64,000 bases of DNA from Ctenosaura bakeri (lineage: Eukaryota; Chordata; Lepidosauria; Squamata; Iguanidae): the NCBI GenBank assembly GCA_948474755.1, contig CAOLHI010004254.1, positions 1 through 64,000 of the forward strand, written 5' to 3'. Numbering within the stretch: the stretch's first letter is position 1; every line of letters starts with the position of its first letter. The position numbers and the translations under genes were made by a program. The notes below the pieces were generated by a model. It made no database searches and was not told where the DNA came from. It worked only from the letters and a program-made list of their open reading frames with translations. Shown here piece after piece: positions 62,173 through 64,000 of this stretch.

Positions 62173-64000
62173 AGCTGGGACAAGTTAGTCTGTTACATCA
62201 CTATGATAACTTTGCAAAGAGGAATTACTTCTTGGATCAAACACTAGTTGGTGCTGCTCCAAAAAGTAATTATTCAAATTAAAAGTATACATAACTCTAT
62301 ACTGCCCATCTAACTTTTTTTTATTTTTCATAACGACAAGTGGACATTGAGTTGGCATTTTTAGCAGCTTGTGAGGCCCCTGGAAGGTTCTAAGGACAGA
62401 AAAATGGACTGTGACCAAAGGAACTAATAGGAACTAGAGTCAAGCTGGGCCATAGCCTTTGGCAAAGTGAGACACTTGCCTCAAGCAGCAGAAACTAAAG
62501 AGTAACAACAGCAGTTGGAGGGCAGAGCTGTGTGTGCTACATGGCCTATCTTGCATCCCCATAACTAGTCTACCACTCTCGGGGTAGCAAGGGATGTTGC
62601 TTCATTCTAAGTGTTGAAGTAAGAATCAAATCTTGTTGGCAGCTTTTGCACATGAGTTGGGGAAGGGCAGCATCTAGTCCTTTGGCCTCAGAGTGTCAAA
62701 ATCTGGCAGACGCTATACAGCTGGGTCTCCATTTACATTGGGCTTGTGTTCCTGGACTCACAATGTAAAATGAGCCTAACATAAACAGGGGTGAGCCAGT
62801 TCATCAGGGAATCACTGGCGACCAGAGGATGTGTTCCAACAGAGCTGACGTGGCCACAAAGTTAAAGATATTACTTCAACTGCCACCAATTTTAGAGATT
62901 GTTTTTAAAAAATTACAAGGTAGAGAAATGTGCAGTTGCTCTCCAGAGGAACCCAAAGAAGTAGCAATGGCTGAGCCCAACCAGGATTGGCTGGAGTAAG
63001 GTGGCTTGCAATTAGACAACAGTTCCTCTTCAAAGGAACACACAGAGAGTAACTGGTAAGAACTATGTTCTTCAACTGTGCCTTATCCATGCTGCTTTCC
63101 AGGAGAGAAAGCACATCAGGAGAGAGAGAGTGGTAACTCATCTTCTGCTGTGTAATAGAATCAGAATTGGAAGATGCCTCATGGGCTATTGAGTCCGAAC
63201 TCCTGCACACTGCAGAATCAAGAGCCTTCTCTGCTCATGGCAGTCTTCTATCTTCTCCAGCTGGTTTGACAAATGAACAAAACAGACTCTAGTTGTTCAT
63301 TGGTACCTAAGCAAGCAGAAGTAACCATTTCTAGGCACATCTAATTCCAATTTCTTCCTCCCCCTCACATATCTTCTTAAGAAGGCAAGCAAAACCACTT
63401 CCAGCAGTGTCAAGACTGCAGTTGTGTTCTCCCCATCCCCAATTTAGGCAGGTGAAAGAAAATCAGTCCAGTCGCACATTTTCTTACCGCTTAAGACTGC
63501 ATGCCAAAGCTTGAAACAGCCTTGCTCTTCCACCTCAACCTCATTTCCTTGCCTCTCCCTCCTTGTTTCCCCACCTTGCTCAGCTTCACTGGGAGAGCTA
63601 TGCATTATGAGTGAGAGATTTATCTATTTCTGCAGAAATGTTCCAAATTGGAAATGTTCTAAATTGGGGCAACATGAATTGAGAGTTGCCTGTATACAGC
63701 ACACAGCTGGGTGTCAGACTATGGACCATGAGATCAAATGGAAATTAAATGCAGAAACTGCTGTCAGCGAGAACTGCATTACTAGCTGTAGCCATTCACA
63801 AGACTGGTGCTGATAACACAAACATCCTTCTGCCAGGTAAGCCAGCTCTCATAGGCAATATGGAAAGCATTCCAGTTCAAATCACTAGAGGTGATAAAGT
63901 GGAACTTCCTCATGAACTGTAACTCAGCAGTCTGCTTCCTCTGTGAAGAAACAAGTGAGAGCAGGCTATATTAATTAACAAGCTCAGGAGCTTGGAAAAG

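Larger units (their letters stand above)
53491..64000. other. Intergenic region at the right end
   Basis: No coding exon recognised on either strand. It holds the repeats listed separately, and fragments such as a GTGGGTCCTACTTCTGTGTA-type repeat near 55025-55105. The many short open frames have no domain or splice support. Confidence 0.6.

Overview
The window is vertebrate nuclear DNA, most likely from a squamate reptile (lizard). The evidence is one long spliced gene, CpG-island promoters, CR1 and L2 LINE ends, squamate-style tRNA-headed SINEs ending in ACAACAA, short palindromic DNA transposons, and (CA)n, (TA)n and (ATTT)n microsatellites. There is no bacterial, plasmid or CRISPR-like content. 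The species call is an inference from repeat style and protein similarity.

Minus strand, about 15-26111: a complete TRIM28 (KAP1/TIF1-beta) gene. I rebuilt 18 coding exons by reading splice sites and phase. All junctions keep frame and give an 864-residue protein (human about 835), with RING, two B-boxes, coiled coil, HP1 box, PHD and bromodomain. Two are microexons of 31 and 37 nt. Intron 1 is 9.6 kb. The promoter (about 25.8-26.9 kb) is a CpG island with GCC runs, four CCAAT boxes, GGCGGGA boxes and a perfect RFX X-box.

26.9-45.3 kb: no gene recognised. It holds SINEs, pogo/Tigger-like, hAT-like and palindromic MITE-like elements, and LINE fragments.

Plus strand, 45.4-50.5 kb: a CpG island with a candidate non-coding first exon, then an intron, then a coding exon (49834-50481) for a 215-residue protein made of seven C2H2 zinc fingers. 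Six of the seven carry Arg/His/Arg at positions -1/3/6, which predicts a G-run target. The two genes are head to head, about 19 kb apart. TRIM28 is the corepressor of KRAB zinc-finger proteins, but this protein shows no KRAB domain, so a partnership is not supported.

50.5-64 kb: probable 3' UTR and then intergenic DNA with repeats; no further gene recognised.

I found no clearly new multi-gene system. The most notable signals are: (1) the uniform finger code of the zinc-finger protein; (2) a modular SINE family in which tRNA and 5S rRNA heads share one body, whose 3' tail resembles a LINE present in the same window; (3) a TRIM28 lacking two mammalian DNA-damage phosphosites while keeping its HP1 box and SUMO-site lysines; and (4) nested insertions that order the transposon families in time.
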